From UBA9659 sp965208605 (GTDB taxonomy: Bacteria > Pseudomonadota > Gammaproteobacteria > Pseudomonadales > Azotimanducaceae), in NCBI GenBank assembly GCA_965208605.1, contig OZ242345.1, forward strand, positions 744,001 to 808,000: a DNA stretch of 64,000 nucleotides. Direction: 5' to 3'. Positions 10,501 through 18,558 of this stretch are shown in pieces. Position numbers and translations under genes: made by a program. The notes beneath the pieces are model-generated. The model saw nothing but the letters and a program-made list of their open reading frames with translations, did no database searches and was not told the origin of the DNA. The first letter of the stretch is position 1; each line of letters begins with the position of its first letter.

Positions 10501-12351
10501 ACCTTCTCCGAAGTGGTGACTGGTTTGACGGTGAATGATTTCTCCGCCACGGGTGCCACTGTGGATAGTGTCTCCGGCTCCGGCGACACCTACACCATCA
10601 CCTTCACCCCGACCGAGGAAGGCGTCAGGCTGACCCTTGCCGCGAATAGCGTTGAGGATGTCACTGGCATCGCGGGTCCCGCTGCCGCGATAACCGCGAC
10701 CGGCACCGCGGTAGACGCCACTGCGCCAGAGATTACTCTCTTGGGTGCCAGTCCCGTGGAGGTCCATCAAGGCAGCACCTTCACTGACCCGGGAGCAACG
10801 GCAACTGATGGGGTGGATGGCGACCTCAGTGCCAGTATTGTTGTTGGCGGCGACACAGTGGATACCGACACCGCCGGGGACTACACCATCACTTATGATG
10901 TGTCCGATGCTGCCGACAATGCTGCCGAGACGGTTACCCGCATCGTCCGTGTAGTCATCGTCCGCGACCTGGCTCGGCTTAATGCGGTGATACTGCCCGA
11001 TGTGGCACGGAGCATGGCGGACCAAAATGTCAGTGCCATTGTGCGGCGCCTTGAGCAGGCACGGCTCTCAAACATTGCCGGAACTGCTGGTGGTGCTAGT
11101 TTTGGTGGTGCGGGCAACCTGACAGAGATCATCAAAACTCAGGGACGCGCCATCGCCAATGACCAGTTTGACTTGAAGCGAGTCTTGGCCGGGTCTGCCT
11201 TTGTGCTGCCCTTGAATGGCGCGGGCTCTGAAAGCCAAAGCCAGGGCTTTACCCTCTGGGGTGCGGGCGACTACCGGAGTCTGGAAGGTACTGAGGGGGT
11301 GGATTGGGACGGCGACCTCTTTAGTCTGCAACTGGGTCTGGATGCGCAGCTGAACGAGCGCACCATTCTGGGTGTGGCTATCTCCCAAAGCCAAGCGAGA
11401 CTGGACTACACTGATACCAGCCTGGGAGTCAGTGGCGACTATGACCTGGATATGACCAGTGTCCATCCGTATCTGGGCTGGGCAACAGGAGGCCTGGACT
11501 TCTGGGCGACTGCCGGCTATGGCGATGGGGAACTGGAAATCAGTGAAGACGGCGCGTCAGGCGAGGCACTCCCCACAAGCGACCTGAGTGTGCGGACCTA
11601 TGCGCTGGGGGCGAGTGGCATCTTGATGGAGACCGGGCGCACCAGCCTGCGTCTCAAGGGTGAAGCCATGAGCAGCACCGTGGAACTGGACGGTAATGCG
11701 CAGATAACCGCCGTGACTCAGGATGTTAGCCGGGTGCGCATGGCCCTGGAAGCGACTCGTGTCCAGGATCTGGACAGCGGCGCGCAATTTGAGTCTAGTG
11801 TGGAAGCGGGGATGCGCTTTGACGGTGGAGACGGGGAGACCAGTGCGGGTGCTGAGCTGGGTGCCAGTCTGCGCTATGCCAGCCTGGGCGGCGGCCTGGT
11901 GATAGAAGGCAAGGCGCGTGCTCTGGTGGGCGGTGAGGCTGAGGAGTGGGGACTGAGTGGGGCGATTAGCTTCCAGCCGTCAACAAACGGGCGGGGGCTG
12001 TCTTTCAGCCTGACGCCGGGTTATGGAGTGACCAGCAGCGGGGTGCAACAACTCTGGCAGCAGGGGCTGGATGATGGCTTGGGGGGCGCTTCACATGGGG
12101 CTTCTAGTGGCTCTTCTACAGGATACAGCCCGAGCCTGGAGGTTCGTTTGGACTACGGCATGCACGCGCTCCGGGGCCCTGGACTCATGACGCCCTACAC
12201 TGAGCTGAGTCTTGGCGACAAGAACACCTATCGCCTGGGCCTGCAGTGGCAGCGCAGCAAGTTGTTTGATCTGAAACTGGTCACCGAACGCAAAGAAGGC
12301 ACCACCAGGGCTGACCACCGCATCTACCTAGAGGGCGAGCTCGCTTTTTAA
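4420..12351 (+). CDS. Giant multidomain autotransporter adhesin
   Basis: The 2643-residue surface protein has a signal peptide (MSKHLKRIVTKF..., cleavage likely after AHA at residue 35). The passenger consists of beta-sandwich modules and the C-terminus is an autotransporter beta-barrel (about 2277-2643, ending in ELAF). Passenger modules by resemblance: fibronectin III (~126-207); cadherin-like (~214-320, ~1100-1205, ~1395-1500); PKD/K319-like blocks starting NQPPV; DUF5011-like (~627-702, ~2100-2180); two cadherin-like beta-sandwich modules; and several bacterial Ig-like modules. Asp-rich loops suggest calcium binding. The annotated start is GTG 4420 (AGGGGG upstream), but ATG 4326 becomes the start if the poly-C changes by -1 or +2. 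Cell or surface adhesion is inferred from architecture; the ligand is unknown. Confidence 0.88.
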   Translation: MSKHLKRIVTKFVFASALLLAIGAVSLSGINTAHAQEPTVTDLSFRYATDGRTNVSFTTSVAGRYQVTYTLANDEEFVPTKAVTVSAEQVGSPVTAVLFTPPGYVGTVGITFNDITYASSTIATPPSPPTLVAGEITDTSIAFSWTAQRSATEYLIYRDATLLTTTSDLSYIHTGLTPDTEYTYSAESRYGTATSPPSVPLSVSTLAAPVAADNTAPSITTSAALRHAENDVAAVTTLSATDAESDTITWSLSGTDAGLFAVDATSGLLTFNTPPNFEDAQDEDGDNSYQVTVTATDDGTPSESSTLEVTVRVTNKNEPGRIGPITGTAQVGQTLTAGTVTDPDGIITSIEYEWGRALPGERHLGIRGAQQRTYTLVADDIGNTIEVFASYQDGFGFDADERDVTSAPTAVVIAAPVNQPPVIDGIDDLNVVAGTLVTLTFHSATDPDGNDAALTYRWTQAGGTPDVTLSGADTATATFTAPSNAMSLSFRLTVTDEGGASSGWTTNVVVTAAPVANQPPVADAGDDFSVTASTTGVTLDGSDSTDSDGTIATYAWVHTSTGGVAPSTAITVTPDSANPAMATFTAPDTAAELVFTLTVTDDDAATNVNTDTNTVTITVTAPADTTAPLIVLTGPDTVILTEDGTYTEQGATAEDDVDGTVDVTIGGNVITETHGTYTVTYNAMDAAGNPATQVTRTVIVQGRLTFSNPLRALTSNGATVDGVTYAKDGDILTLNFVVNQALENDPTVTIAGQSAVVTKGSGNDYTATYTVVAAEVSDGAAVYDLGAMAAAGNPDNGFDFREETSAVQIDVTAPTVNFGTIAEGEVEVAQEHDITFSEAVTGLARGDFSSTGVAVTVVSGVDNAYILTLIPSAIAFTLTLDADSVTDAAGNPNAAASVSGTALPGNQFPIANAGAAQDVTTGATVTLDGSGSSDPDNDALTYSWTHTSTDGGAPSPLITLTNPTTASPTFTPDTAAVLVFTLSVTDGTDGSTGTVTITVTAPVLSADADLSSLTISEGTLPTFAAATTSYAVDVDNDVASVTLTPTTNDDDASVTVAGTAVTSATASGAITLNVGANAIAIVVTAQNGTEKPYTVTVTRAENTAPSITGGQLVGRDENGDTTVATYTATDAESDTITWSVTGADAGFFTIAADPGNANLGVLTFNTVPDFETKSTYSVTIVAADDGEPSMFSERAVTVTLENVDEIGTIGTIDGVAQVGETLTAPVAADITDPDGAVVVTGHSWNGAGTTNAATYAVVAGDLNNTITVTVTYTDGQGTGKMLPTAATSAVVAADVILSADADLSALTISEGTLPAFAAATTSYAVDVDNDVASVTLTPTTADTTAHVTVAGTAVTSATASGAITLNVGANAIAIVVTAQDGTTEKTYTVTIDRGANTAPRITTAATQSVAENTPTTTPVVTFAADDDESNTITWALTGADAGDFTLNAASGALTLNALPNYETKRSYAVTVTATDNGTPNMPSAPHAVTIAVTNVDEEGSVVIGGDLLVGATLTATVTEEDGAASLTYQWQSAASGGTYTDITSATSATYILAATDAGKTLQVVAMYNDGFGDKTVTSTMTGAVPAAPVPNQPPVANAGDLQTVAIGATVTLDGTDSTDSDGTIQSYEWVHTTTDGVAPTTAITVANGETSTFTAPDAAMDLDLVFTLTVTDDDGATNINTDTNTVTITVTAPAVTTNQPPVANAGALQTVAIGATVTLDGTDSTDSDGTIQSYEWVHTSTDDAPPATAITVADGVTSTFTAPDAAADLVFTLTVTDDDAATHSDTVTITVTAPVVTTPFAVTIPPLGESTVGNSASVGIDFARAVTGLETGDFSVSNGAVNSIDPAAGSGTEYVVTYTPSTAGAVRLTLAANAVTDGDGNPNLAASATGTAAVAATETTSKPSFTATTTIAGLTTAEFDEDKFELGIATLLSVPATDVRVLSIAAGSVVVEYEVAADTVAARDTRATALSAATQSELRDAIDQNIPSNAAVTTTSPVTATPDTTAPTVLLGTIAAGVVGTAQTHDITFSEVVTGLTVNDFSATGATVDSVSGSGDTYTITFTPTEEGVRLTLAANSVEDVTGIAGPAAAITATGTAVDATAPEITLLGASPVEVHQGSTFTDPGATATDGVDGDLSASIVVGGDTVDTDTAGDYTITYDVSDAADNAAETVTRIVRVVIVRDLARLNAVILPDVARSMADQNVSAIVRRLEQARLSNIAGTAGGASFGGAGNLTEIIKTQGRAIANDQFDLKRVLAGSAFVLPLNGAGSESQSQGFTLWGAGDYRSLEGTEGVDWDGDLFSLQLGLDAQLNERTILGVAISQSQARLDYTDTSLGVSGDYDLDMTSVHPYLGWATGGLDFWATAGYGDGELEISEDGASGEALPTSDLSVRTYALGASGILMETGRTSLRLKGEAMSSTVELDGNAQITAVTQDVSRVRMALEATRVQDLDSGAQFESSVEAGMRFDGGDGETSAGAELGASLRYASLGGGLVIEGKARALVGGEAEEWGLSGAISFQPSTNGRGLSFSLTPGYGVTSSGVQQLWQQGLDDGLGGASHGASSGSSTGYSPSLEVRLDYGMHALRGPGLMTPYTELSLGDKNTYRLGLQWQRSKLFDLKLVTERKEGTTRADHRIYLEGELAF
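7437..9810 (+). repeat. Near-identical internal repeat blocks within the adhesin gene
   Basis: About 250 bases at 7437-7690 recur at 8310-8570 almost unchanged (the module beginning SADADLSSLTISEGTLP, or SAL in the second copy). A PKD-like module of about 320 bases at 9185-9510 recurs at 9515-9810. Such nucleotide-level identity points to recent duplication or gene conversion and would allow module gain or loss. Confidence 0.8.
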
Positions 12352-12399
12352 CGCCCGCTCCCGGCGGCGCGGGGCGGGGACCCAGGGCGGCGGCTTACG

Positions 12400-12900
12400 G
12401 CGCCCCGCGCCGTCATTCTCGAGCTTGCTCGGGAATCCAGAGAAGGAGCGGCACTGCCTTTATCATCAGCATCAGTAATAACGGAGCTACGCCTTTCGTT
12501 CCACTGACCCTCGTTGAGGTGTAACGGGTATATCATAGGTGGTTGGCTTTGTTCCTCTGGATTCCTGCCTGACGGCGAGAATGACGGCGTGGGACCGAAC
12601 CCCGTTGAGGTGTAGTGGGTATATCCAGGTGGTTGCCTTTGTTCCTCTGGATTCCCGACCCCCCAATTATCACAGCCGATGGCTGTGATAATTGGGGTGC
12701 CGAGAATGACGGCGCGCGGCGGAACGTCTCCGCGCCTTCTGGCGGCCCGAATGACAGTGGGGCGGGGAGCCGCGAGGGTGGCGGCTTACGGCGCCCCCGC
12801 GCCGTCATTCTCGAGCTTGCTCGGGAATCCAGAGGAACAAAGGCAACCACCTGTGGGCATTCACACATCATCAACAACAAGATGGTTCGTCGCTCCCCGT
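12400..12900. repeat. Mosaic intergenic repeats between adhesin and secA
   Basis: The gap of about 600 bases has no gene. It contains gtcattctcgagcttgctcgggaatccag modules at 12412-12443 and 12804-12835, the direct copy of the left-flank block (about 12448-12588), and a hairpin at 12661-12699 (arms around ccaattatcacagcc / ggctgtgataattgg). Convergent transcription of the adhesin and secA genes meets here, so the hairpins may also act as terminators. Confidence 0.8.
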
Positions 12901-12956
12901 CACTCTCGGGCTTGCCCTCTTGCTGTCAGGATCAAAGAAGGCAGGAATTGACGGGG

Positions 12957-15731
12957 TTAGGATAACTTCCCATGGCAGGCCTTATACTTCTTACCTGAAC
13001 CACAGGGACAAGGCGCATTGCGGCCTACTTTTCTTTCCTGGCGGACAAATGGTGTCCTATTCTGGTGTTGCCTGTTGTGCCCCGGCGCGGCGGCATGCCC
13101 AAAGTCCGAGCCAGAAGCCTTCTGATATTGTAGCGACTCCTGGGCGGCATCTGCTTGTCGGCGCCGGCGTCGGTCTAATTCTTCGGCGTCCTCTGATGGT
13201 CGGAACTCTACCCTTGCCAAAAATCGGATCGTCTCAAATCTCACCCGGTCAAGCAGGGTTTCAAACAACCCAAAGGCTTCCCGCTTGTATTCTTGCTTCG
13301 GCTGCTTTTGGGCATAGGCGCGCAGGTGAATCCCCTGCCGCAGATGGTCCATGGCGGCAAGATGTTCCTTCCAAAGACCATCAAGAATATCCAGCATGAT
13401 GCGCTTCTCAAACAGTCGGATGTCGGGACCAACTGCCTTTTCCTTTTCCGCATATCCGGCACGCACCTGAGTAATAATCTTCTCTCGGGTAGCCTCTTCA
13501 TCCAGCGCATCGTCTTCATCCAGCCACTTTTGAATCGGCAGATGGACATTGAACTCGGTCACACATGCCTGCTCAAGCCCGGGTATATCCCACATATCTT
13601 CTATGCTCTGAGGGGGCATAAAGCCGTCCACCACCTGGTTGACCACGCCATCCCACAGGGCGTTGATCGTTGCCGAAATATCATCCGCGGCCATCAGTTC
13701 GTTTCTTTGACCGTAGATCATCTGCCGCTGGTCATTGGCGACATCATCGTACTCAAGCAGTTGTTTACGGATATCAAAGTTACGCCCTTCCACCTTTCTT
13801 TGCGCCTTCTCAACCGCTCTGGTGACCATCTTTGCTTCTATCGCCTCGCCCCGCTCCATACCCATATTTTGCATCCAGGCACGTACCCGGTCTGAGGCGA
13901 AGATACGCATGAGGTCATCTTCCAGTGATAAATAAAATCGCGAATAACCTGGATCCCCCTGGCGCCCCGCCCGCCCGCGCAACTGATTGTCAATGCGGCG
14001 GCTTTCATGCCGTTCACTCCCCACCACATGCAGGCCGCCAGCGGCAATCACCTGGGCATGCCGGGCTTGCCAACGCGTCTTGATCTGCGCAACCCTATCC
14101 TCAGAGACGGCTTCAGTCTCGGCAAGCGCGGCAACCTCGGCTTCCCAATTACCGCCGAGAATAATGTCTGTACCTCGCCCGGCCATGTTGGTGGCAATGG
14201 TCACCGCGCCGGGTTGCCCTGCCTGCGCGATAATCTCGGCTTCCCGTTCATGAAACTTGGCGTTGAGTACCTCGTGTTTGATCTTTCTTTCTTTCAAGAG
14301 TGTAGACAGCAACTCGGACATCTCAATGGATGCCGTACCGACAAGCACCGGCGCTTGCCGTTGCATGCAGTCGGCAATTTCTTCGGCAAGGGCGTTGAAT
14401 TTTTCTTGCCGGCTCAGGTAAATCAAATCATTCAGATCCTTGCGGATCATCGGCAGGTTGGTCGGTATCACGACGACATCAAGACCGTAGATACGGCGGA
14501 ACTCAAAGGCTTCGGTATCCGCGGTGCCGGTCATCCCAGCCAACTTCTTGTATAGCCGAAAGTAATTCTGGAAGGTGGTTGACGCCAGGGTCTGACTCTC
14601 ATTAGTAATGGCGACTCCTTCTTTGGCTTCAATCGCTTGATGTATGCCGCCTGACCAACGTCGTCCCGGCATACTCCTGCCGGTATGTTCGTCAACGATA
14701 GTGATTTCCCCCGCTTGCACGATGTATTCCACATCCCGGTGGAAGAGGTAGTGCGCTTTTAATGCGGCATGGATATGGTGCAGTAGAGACAGGTTCGCCG
14801 CGCCGTAAAGACTCTCCCCTTCGGCAAGCAGCCCTTTTTTGACCAGTAGCTCCTCAACCTTCAGATGCCCGGCTTCGGTCAATTCTACATCGCGCTGCTT
14901 CTCATCAATCATATAGTCGCCCGGGGGCGGCGCTTCTGAAGCACCTGAGGCGCCTGCTGAGTCTTCCTCTAGCACCGGCTCCTGTACCTGCAGACGTGGC
15001 ACTATGCTATTGATGGCTTGGTATATTTCCGATGTATTTTCAACGCCGCCAGAGATAATCAAGGGCGTCCTTGCCTCGTCAATCAGTATGGAATCCACCT
15101 CGTCAACAATCGCAAAATCAAGGTCATGCTGCACCTTCTCTTGCATGGAAAACGCCATGTTGTCCCGGAGATAATCAAACCCAAACTCATTGTTGGTACC
15201 GTAGGTGATGTCAGCATCATAGGCAGCTTTTTTCTCTTCTTGAGATTGCCCGGCATAGACCACGCCAACACTCATACCCAGGGCTTGATAGACGGGACCC
15301 ATCCACTCGGCACCCCACTTAGCGAGATAGTCATTGACCGTAATGAGATATACCCCCCGTGCCACCAAGGCATTGAGATACAAGGGTAGGGTTGCCACCA
15401 GGGTCTTACCCTCACCGGTGCGCATCTCGGCAATCTTGCCGGCATGCAGGGTGATACCGCCGAGCATCTGCACATCAAACATGCGTAGCCCCAGGGTCCG
15501 CTTGCCGGCCTCCCGCACAGTCGCAAAGGCTTCTGGCAAAATATCTTCCAGGGTCTCGCCCTGCTCAATCCGCGCGTTCAGCTGCTGTCGCTGGGCGCTC
15601 AGCTCAGGGTCGCTGAGCCCTTCCAGAGTCGTTTCAAAACTATTAATCTGCACGACAGTTTTATGCATCCGGCGCAGTTCACGGTCGTTTTTACTACCAA
15701 AAGTCTTGCTGATGGCTTGCCTTAACATCAT
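12957..15731 (-). CDS. secA: Preprotein translocase ATPase SecA
   Basis: SecA is the cytoplasmic motor that pushes unfolded preproteins through SecYEG. The 924-residue product has Walker A MRTGEGKT (Lys109, Thr110), the DEAD-like motif VDEVDSILIDEARTPL, the helicase motif TNMAGRGTDI, QLRGRAGRQGDPG, and the C-terminal zinc/SecB-binding tail NAPCPCGSGKKYKACHGK. The length is normal. It lies downstream of the M23 peptidase gene on the same strand, as in many gammaproteobacteria. It is presumably essential and needed to export the adhesin and pilus proteins encoded nearby. Confidence 0.98.
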   Translation of the reverse strand: MMLRQAISKTFGSKNDRELRRMHKTVVQINSFETTLEGLSDPELSAQRQQLNARIEQGETLEDILPEAFATVREAGKRTLGLRMFDVQMLGGITLHAGKIAEMRTGEGKTLVATLPLYLNALVARGVYLITVNDYLAKWGAEWMGPVYQALGMSVGVVYAGQSQEEKKAAYDADITYGTNNEFGFDYLRDNMAFSMQEKVQHDLDFAIVDEVDSILIDEARTPLIISGGVENTSEIYQAINSIVPRLQVQEPVLEEDSAGASGASEAPPPGDYMIDEKQRDVELTEAGHLKVEELLVKKGLLAEGESLYGAANLSLLHHIHAALKAHYLFHRDVEYIVQAGEITIVDEHTGRSMPGRRWSGGIHQAIEAKEGVAITNESQTLASTTFQNYFRLYKKLAGMTGTADTEAFEFRRIYGLDVVVIPTNLPMIRKDLNDLIYLSRQEKFNALAEEIADCMQRQAPVLVGTASIEMSELLSTLLKERKIKHEVLNAKFHEREAEIIAQAGQPGAVTIATNMAGRGTDIILGGNWEAEVAALAETEAVSEDRVAQIKTRWQARHAQVIAAGGLHVVGSERHESRRIDNQLRGRAGRQGDPGYSRFYLSLEDDLMRIFASDRVRAWMQNMGMERGEAIEAKMVTRAVEKAQRKVEGRNFDIRKQLLEYDDVANDQRQMIYGQRNELMAADDISATINALWDGVVNQVVDGFMPPQSIEDMWDIPGLEQACVTEFNVHLPIQKWLDEDDALDEEATREKIITQVRAGYAEKEKAVGPDIRLFEKRIMLDILDGLWKEHLAAMDHLRQGIHLRAYAQKQPKQEYKREAFGLFETLLDRVRFETIRFLARVEFRPSEDAEELDRRRRRQADAAQESLQYQKASGSDFGHAAAPGHNRQHQNRTPFVRQERKVGRNAPCPCGSGKKYKACHGKLS

Positions 15732-15846
15732 GTGTTTACTCTAATCGGGTGGGTGCCAACTATTGATTGGGGGTTTTATATTGCGCCTTTATATAAGCAG
15801 ACGCATACACAACGCCTTGAGGGCGCTGTGAGGAGAGCGGCTTGGC

Positions 15847-16770
15847 TCACCGCCGGGTGCGATGAATATAGCTGGCAGGATCTACGGTACGACCGTTTTT
15901 GAAGACTTCAAAATGCACATGCGGACCGGTTGAGCGACCACTCGTGCCCAACTCGCCGAGCACCTCACCGCGGCGCACGACATCCCCCGTCTGTACACTT
16001 AATTGCTGCTGGTGACCATAGCGGGTTGTATAATCATCGCCATGATTGATCTCCACCATCTTGCCATAACCACCCCTTTCCCCGGCAAAGGTGACCATGC
16101 CCGCAGCACTCGCAATGATATTCGCACCGGCCTTGCCAGCAAAGTCCACGCCTTGATGCCAGGCTCGCCGCCCGGTGATCGGGTCACTGCGATAACCGTA
16201 ACCCGAGGACATCCAGCCTCTTTGCACCGGTCTGCCCGTGGGGGAAAAGTCCTTCTTGGTTTTTTGGGTCATCAGCAACAGGTCCAATACCGCCAGCTGC
16301 TGCTCCCGGTCTTCAATATCCTGGGCTAAGCGATGCAGCCGCTCAGCGGATACTAGAGACGACTGTTGGACCGGCATAGTAGACACATCAGGGCCGCCCA
16401 TGCCCGGCAGTTGGGAAAAGTCAAACTCCCCCGCATCCAAATGGGCTGCTTTGATTAGCCTTTCACCCAGGGCATCAAGGCGCATCATCCGGGCTTGTAA
16501 TTGTGCGAGGCGCAGGGTGGTCGCATCAAGATTGTGCTGTGCCTCCTGCTGCAGGTCTTCCAGGGTGTCCCGTTGCTCTCCGAGCAACTCCTGCCAGCGG
16601 GACACCATATCACTACTCAGAGTTGCTTCCTCAACACCAAATTTGTAGGCGACATAACCTGTGGTGGCGACCAGGCTCGTCAAACTGGCAAGCACCAGGC
16701 CGACCAACAAGGGGTGGGCAAGGAGGAAACGTTGCTTGCCACTCAGGCTGTCAATGATGATTAATTTCAT
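15847..16770 (-). CDS. Membrane-anchored M23 family metallopeptidase
   Basis: The 307-residue protein has one N-terminal membrane helix (about residues 20-40), a coiled-coil-like region (about 60-115) and a C-terminal LytM/M23 domain (about 195-300). The M23 zinc ligands are visible in WHQGVDFAG (His and Asp) and in GPHVHFEVF (HxH). The family hydrolyses peptidoglycan cross-bridges or, when divergent, activates other hydrolases; all ligands are present, so it is probably catalytic. Its place between lpxC and secA is shared with other gammaproteobacteria. It acts in the periplasm. Confidence 0.88.
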   Translation of the reverse strand: MKLIIIDSLSGKQRFLLAHPLLVGLVLASLTSLVATTGYVAYKFGVEEATLSSDMVSRWQELLGEQRDTLEDLQQEAQHNLDATTLRLAQLQARMMRLDALGERLIKAAHLDAGEFDFSQLPGMGGPDVSTMPVQQSSLVSAERLHRLAQDIEDREQQLAVLDLLLMTQKTKKDFSPTGRPVQRGWMSSGYGYRSDPITGRRAWHQGVDFAGKAGANIIASAAGMVTFAGERGGYGKMVEINHGDDYTTRYGHQQQLSVQTGDVVRRGEVLGELGTSGRSTGPHVHFEVFKNGRTVDPASYIHRTRR

Positions 16771-16816
16771 ACTATTCAGGTAGTATTAGTTTTGTTGTTA
16801 GATTCCACAATAATCA

Positions 16817-17161
16817 ATGAGAGTCAATATAATGCCGCGCCTTCCTAAATCAATAAAAAGCGTCGGGGAAATTCTCAAGAGCCCGGATGCCATTTTACAA
16901 CCGCTCTGGAAGCAATCCCAACAACTGCTCAAACTTGAACAGGTCGTCAAACCTTATCTTCCCGAGCATGTTGCCGTGGCTGCCTTGGAGGAGGGCCTGC
17001 TGACCCTGATTACTACTTCTGGCAACCTGGCAACACAGCTCAGATACCATCAGCAAGACCTCATCTCGGCGCTAGGCAAGGCTGAACCGCAGCTAGGCAT
17101 CAAGTCGTTGAAGGTATTGGTTCGTCCCCATTATCCTGCCCCCAAAATACAAGACAAATAG
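16817..17161 (+). CDS. DUF721 (DciA-like) protein
   Basis: The small protein of 109-114 residues matches the DUF721 pattern: an N-terminal stretch around LQPLWKQSQQLLKLEQVVKP followed by a KH-like fold ending KSLKVLVRP. The family includes DciA, which helps load the replicative helicase DnaB in bacteria lacking DnaC. The start is at 16817 or, better spaced from a GAG-type ribosome binding site, at ATG 16832 (MPRLPKSIKS). It is divergent from the M23 gene and convergent with lpxC, matching its common location near lpxC and secA. Confidence 0.75.
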   Translation: MRVNIMPRLPKSIKSVGEILKSPDAILQPLWKQSQQLLKLEQVVKPYLPEHVAVAALEEGLLTLITTSGNLATQLRYHQQDLISALGKAEPQLGIKSLKVLVRPHYPAPKIQDK

Positions 17162-17202
17162 ACATTATTGACGAAGAGAAGTTGAAATAAAACGGCTGTC
17201 GG

Positions 17203-18177
17203 CTAGTCTGCCAGCGCGGATGCTGGGTCCCCAGGACCCGGCCTGGACAATGAATAATTGCTGTATGCAGAAGGCACATCCTCGGACTTGTCGAAGGTCA
17301 CAATTTCCCAGGCATCTGTTTGTTGTACGAGCTTTTCCCGCAGGGCATGGTTCTCAGTGTGCCCCGACTTGTAGCCGATAAACTCCCCTATGACGCTATG
17401 CCCAAGAAGATACAGGTCGCCAATCGCATCCAGTATCTTATGCCGAACAAACTCGTCATCATGCCGTAAGCCGTCATCGTTCAGGATACGGTAATCATCA
17501 ATCACCACTGCATTATCAAGGCTGCCGCCCTGAGCAAGGTTTTGCTCTCTCAAACTCTCAAATTCCCGTATCAGCCCGAAGGTACGCGCCCGACTAATCT
17601 CTTTGACAAAGGTAGTCGTGGAAAAGTCTATGCTTGCCTGTTGTTCGTTAATCACCGCATTGTCATACACAATGGTGTGACTCACCCTGAAGCCGCTATA
17701 GGGTCGGATGGCGGCGGATTGATTGTATGAATGGATGCTTGCTTCGTCTTTAACCTGGACAGGTTTCTTAATTCTGATGAACTTCTTTGATGCGTTTTGC
17801 TCTTCTAGCCCTGCTGATTGAATGAGGAACACAAAGGTAGCGGCGCTACCGTCCATAATTGGCATTTCCCGACCGCTCAATTCAACCAGCACATTATCAA
17901 CGCCGAGACCGCTAAATGCTGACATCACATGTTCCACTGTGGAAATGGAATAACCGTCTTTGGCGATGGTCGTGGCGAGGGTGGTATTGACAACATAACG
18001 ACTGAGGGCGGGGATTCTAACTACGGGGTCAACATCAACCCGCGCAAATACAATGCCGGTATTCACTGGAGCAGGTCTCAGGGTGAGGTATACCTTTTCC
18101 CCCGTGTGCAGGCCAATCCCCGTTGCCCGGATGACATTCTTCAGGGTTTTTTGCTTGATCAGTGTCTTTTCAGTCAT
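17203..18177 (-). CDS. lpxC: UDP-3-O-acyl-N-acetylglucosamine deacetylase LpxC
   Basis: LpxC carries out the committed step of lipid A synthesis, a zinc-dependent deacetylation. The 324 residues contain the zinc ligands in TVEHVMSAFSGLGVDN (His) and HKILDAIGDLYLLG (His and Asp), and the catalytic region HTENHALREKL. The length is slightly above the 305 of E. coli owing to a C-terminal tail. It ends the division and wall cluster downstream of ftsZ. A terminator-like hairpin between ftsZ and lpxC suggests it also has its own promoter. It implies an LPS-bearing outer membrane. Confidence 0.97.
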   Translation of the reverse strand: MTEKTLIKQKTLKNVIRATGIGLHTGEKVYLTLRPAPVNTGIVFARVDVDPVVRIPALSRYVVNTTLATTIAKDGYSISTVEHVMSAFSGLGVDNVLVELSGREMPIMDGSAATFVFLIQSAGLEEQNASKKFIRIKKPVQVKDEASIHSYNQSAAIRPYSGFRVSHTIVYDNAVINEQQASIDFSTTTFVKEISRARTFGLIREFESLREQNLAQGGSLDNAVVIDDYRILNDDGLRHDDEFVRHKILDAIGDLYLLGHSVIGEFIGYKSGHTENHALREKLVQQTDAWEIVTFDKSEDVPSAYSNYSLSRPGPGDPASALAD

Positions 18178-18253
18178 GTCAATTTACGCAGAACCCCTAA
18201 TCAGGGCATCCCCAAAAGCGGCTAGCGTACAGCATCCCTCTCCATCTTGCTAT

Positions 18254-18278
18254 ACCAAAAACCACCCCCATGGTGGTT
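18254..18278 (-). terminator. Rho-independent-type terminator between ftsZ and lpxC
   Basis: Read on the minus strand, a 7-bp perfect stem (AACCACC / GGTGGTT) with a 5-base loop is followed by a run of T. It lies about 280 bases past the ftsZ stop and 80 bases before the lpxC start, so it would separate the two transcripts. Confidence 0.5.
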
Positions 18279-18404
18279 GGTCAGTTGCAGCATCGGTTGA
18301 AGCAATGACACCGCCCTAGCGCCTAAGCTATGACCCCAATGGAGCGGAATGATTGCATGCATAGATAAATTATTTCTGCTGGCGAGTGTGTAACTACCCC
18401 ACAG

Positions 18405-18545
18405 GTGCTTGCCTTTGTTCCTCTGGATTCCCCCCGAACCCAGTCGTCCCGCCTTCGGCAGGACGACTGGGTTCGGCGAGAATGACGGCGCGGGGCGCCG
18501 TAAGCCGCCTGACGCTTCCGCGCCGTGCCCCTTCACGGAGCCCTT
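18405..18545. repeat. Mosaic intergenic repeat downstream of ftsZ
   Basis: It contains the gcctttgttcctctggattcc edge, a hairpin with arms around cccagtcgtcccgcc / ggcaggacgactggg, and a gagaatgacggcgcggggcgccgtaagc segment shared with the copies at 25.9-26.3 kb and 46.6 kb. Confidence 0.75.
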
Positions 18546-18558
18546 GCCAAAATCAGGG

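Noticed and set aside
6097..10589. Long open frames (up to about 790 codons) on the minus strand opposite the adhesin gene
   Set aside because: They mirror the GC-rich, Thr/Val/Asp-biased repeats of the adhesin, give Gly/Arg/His-rich repetitive products without domains or ribosome binding sites, and break at module boundaries.
12533..12965. Overlapping frames on both strands between the adhesin and secA genes
   Set aside because: They read the mosaic repeats and produce peptides such as LDSRASSRMTARG that recur wherever the repeat occurs.
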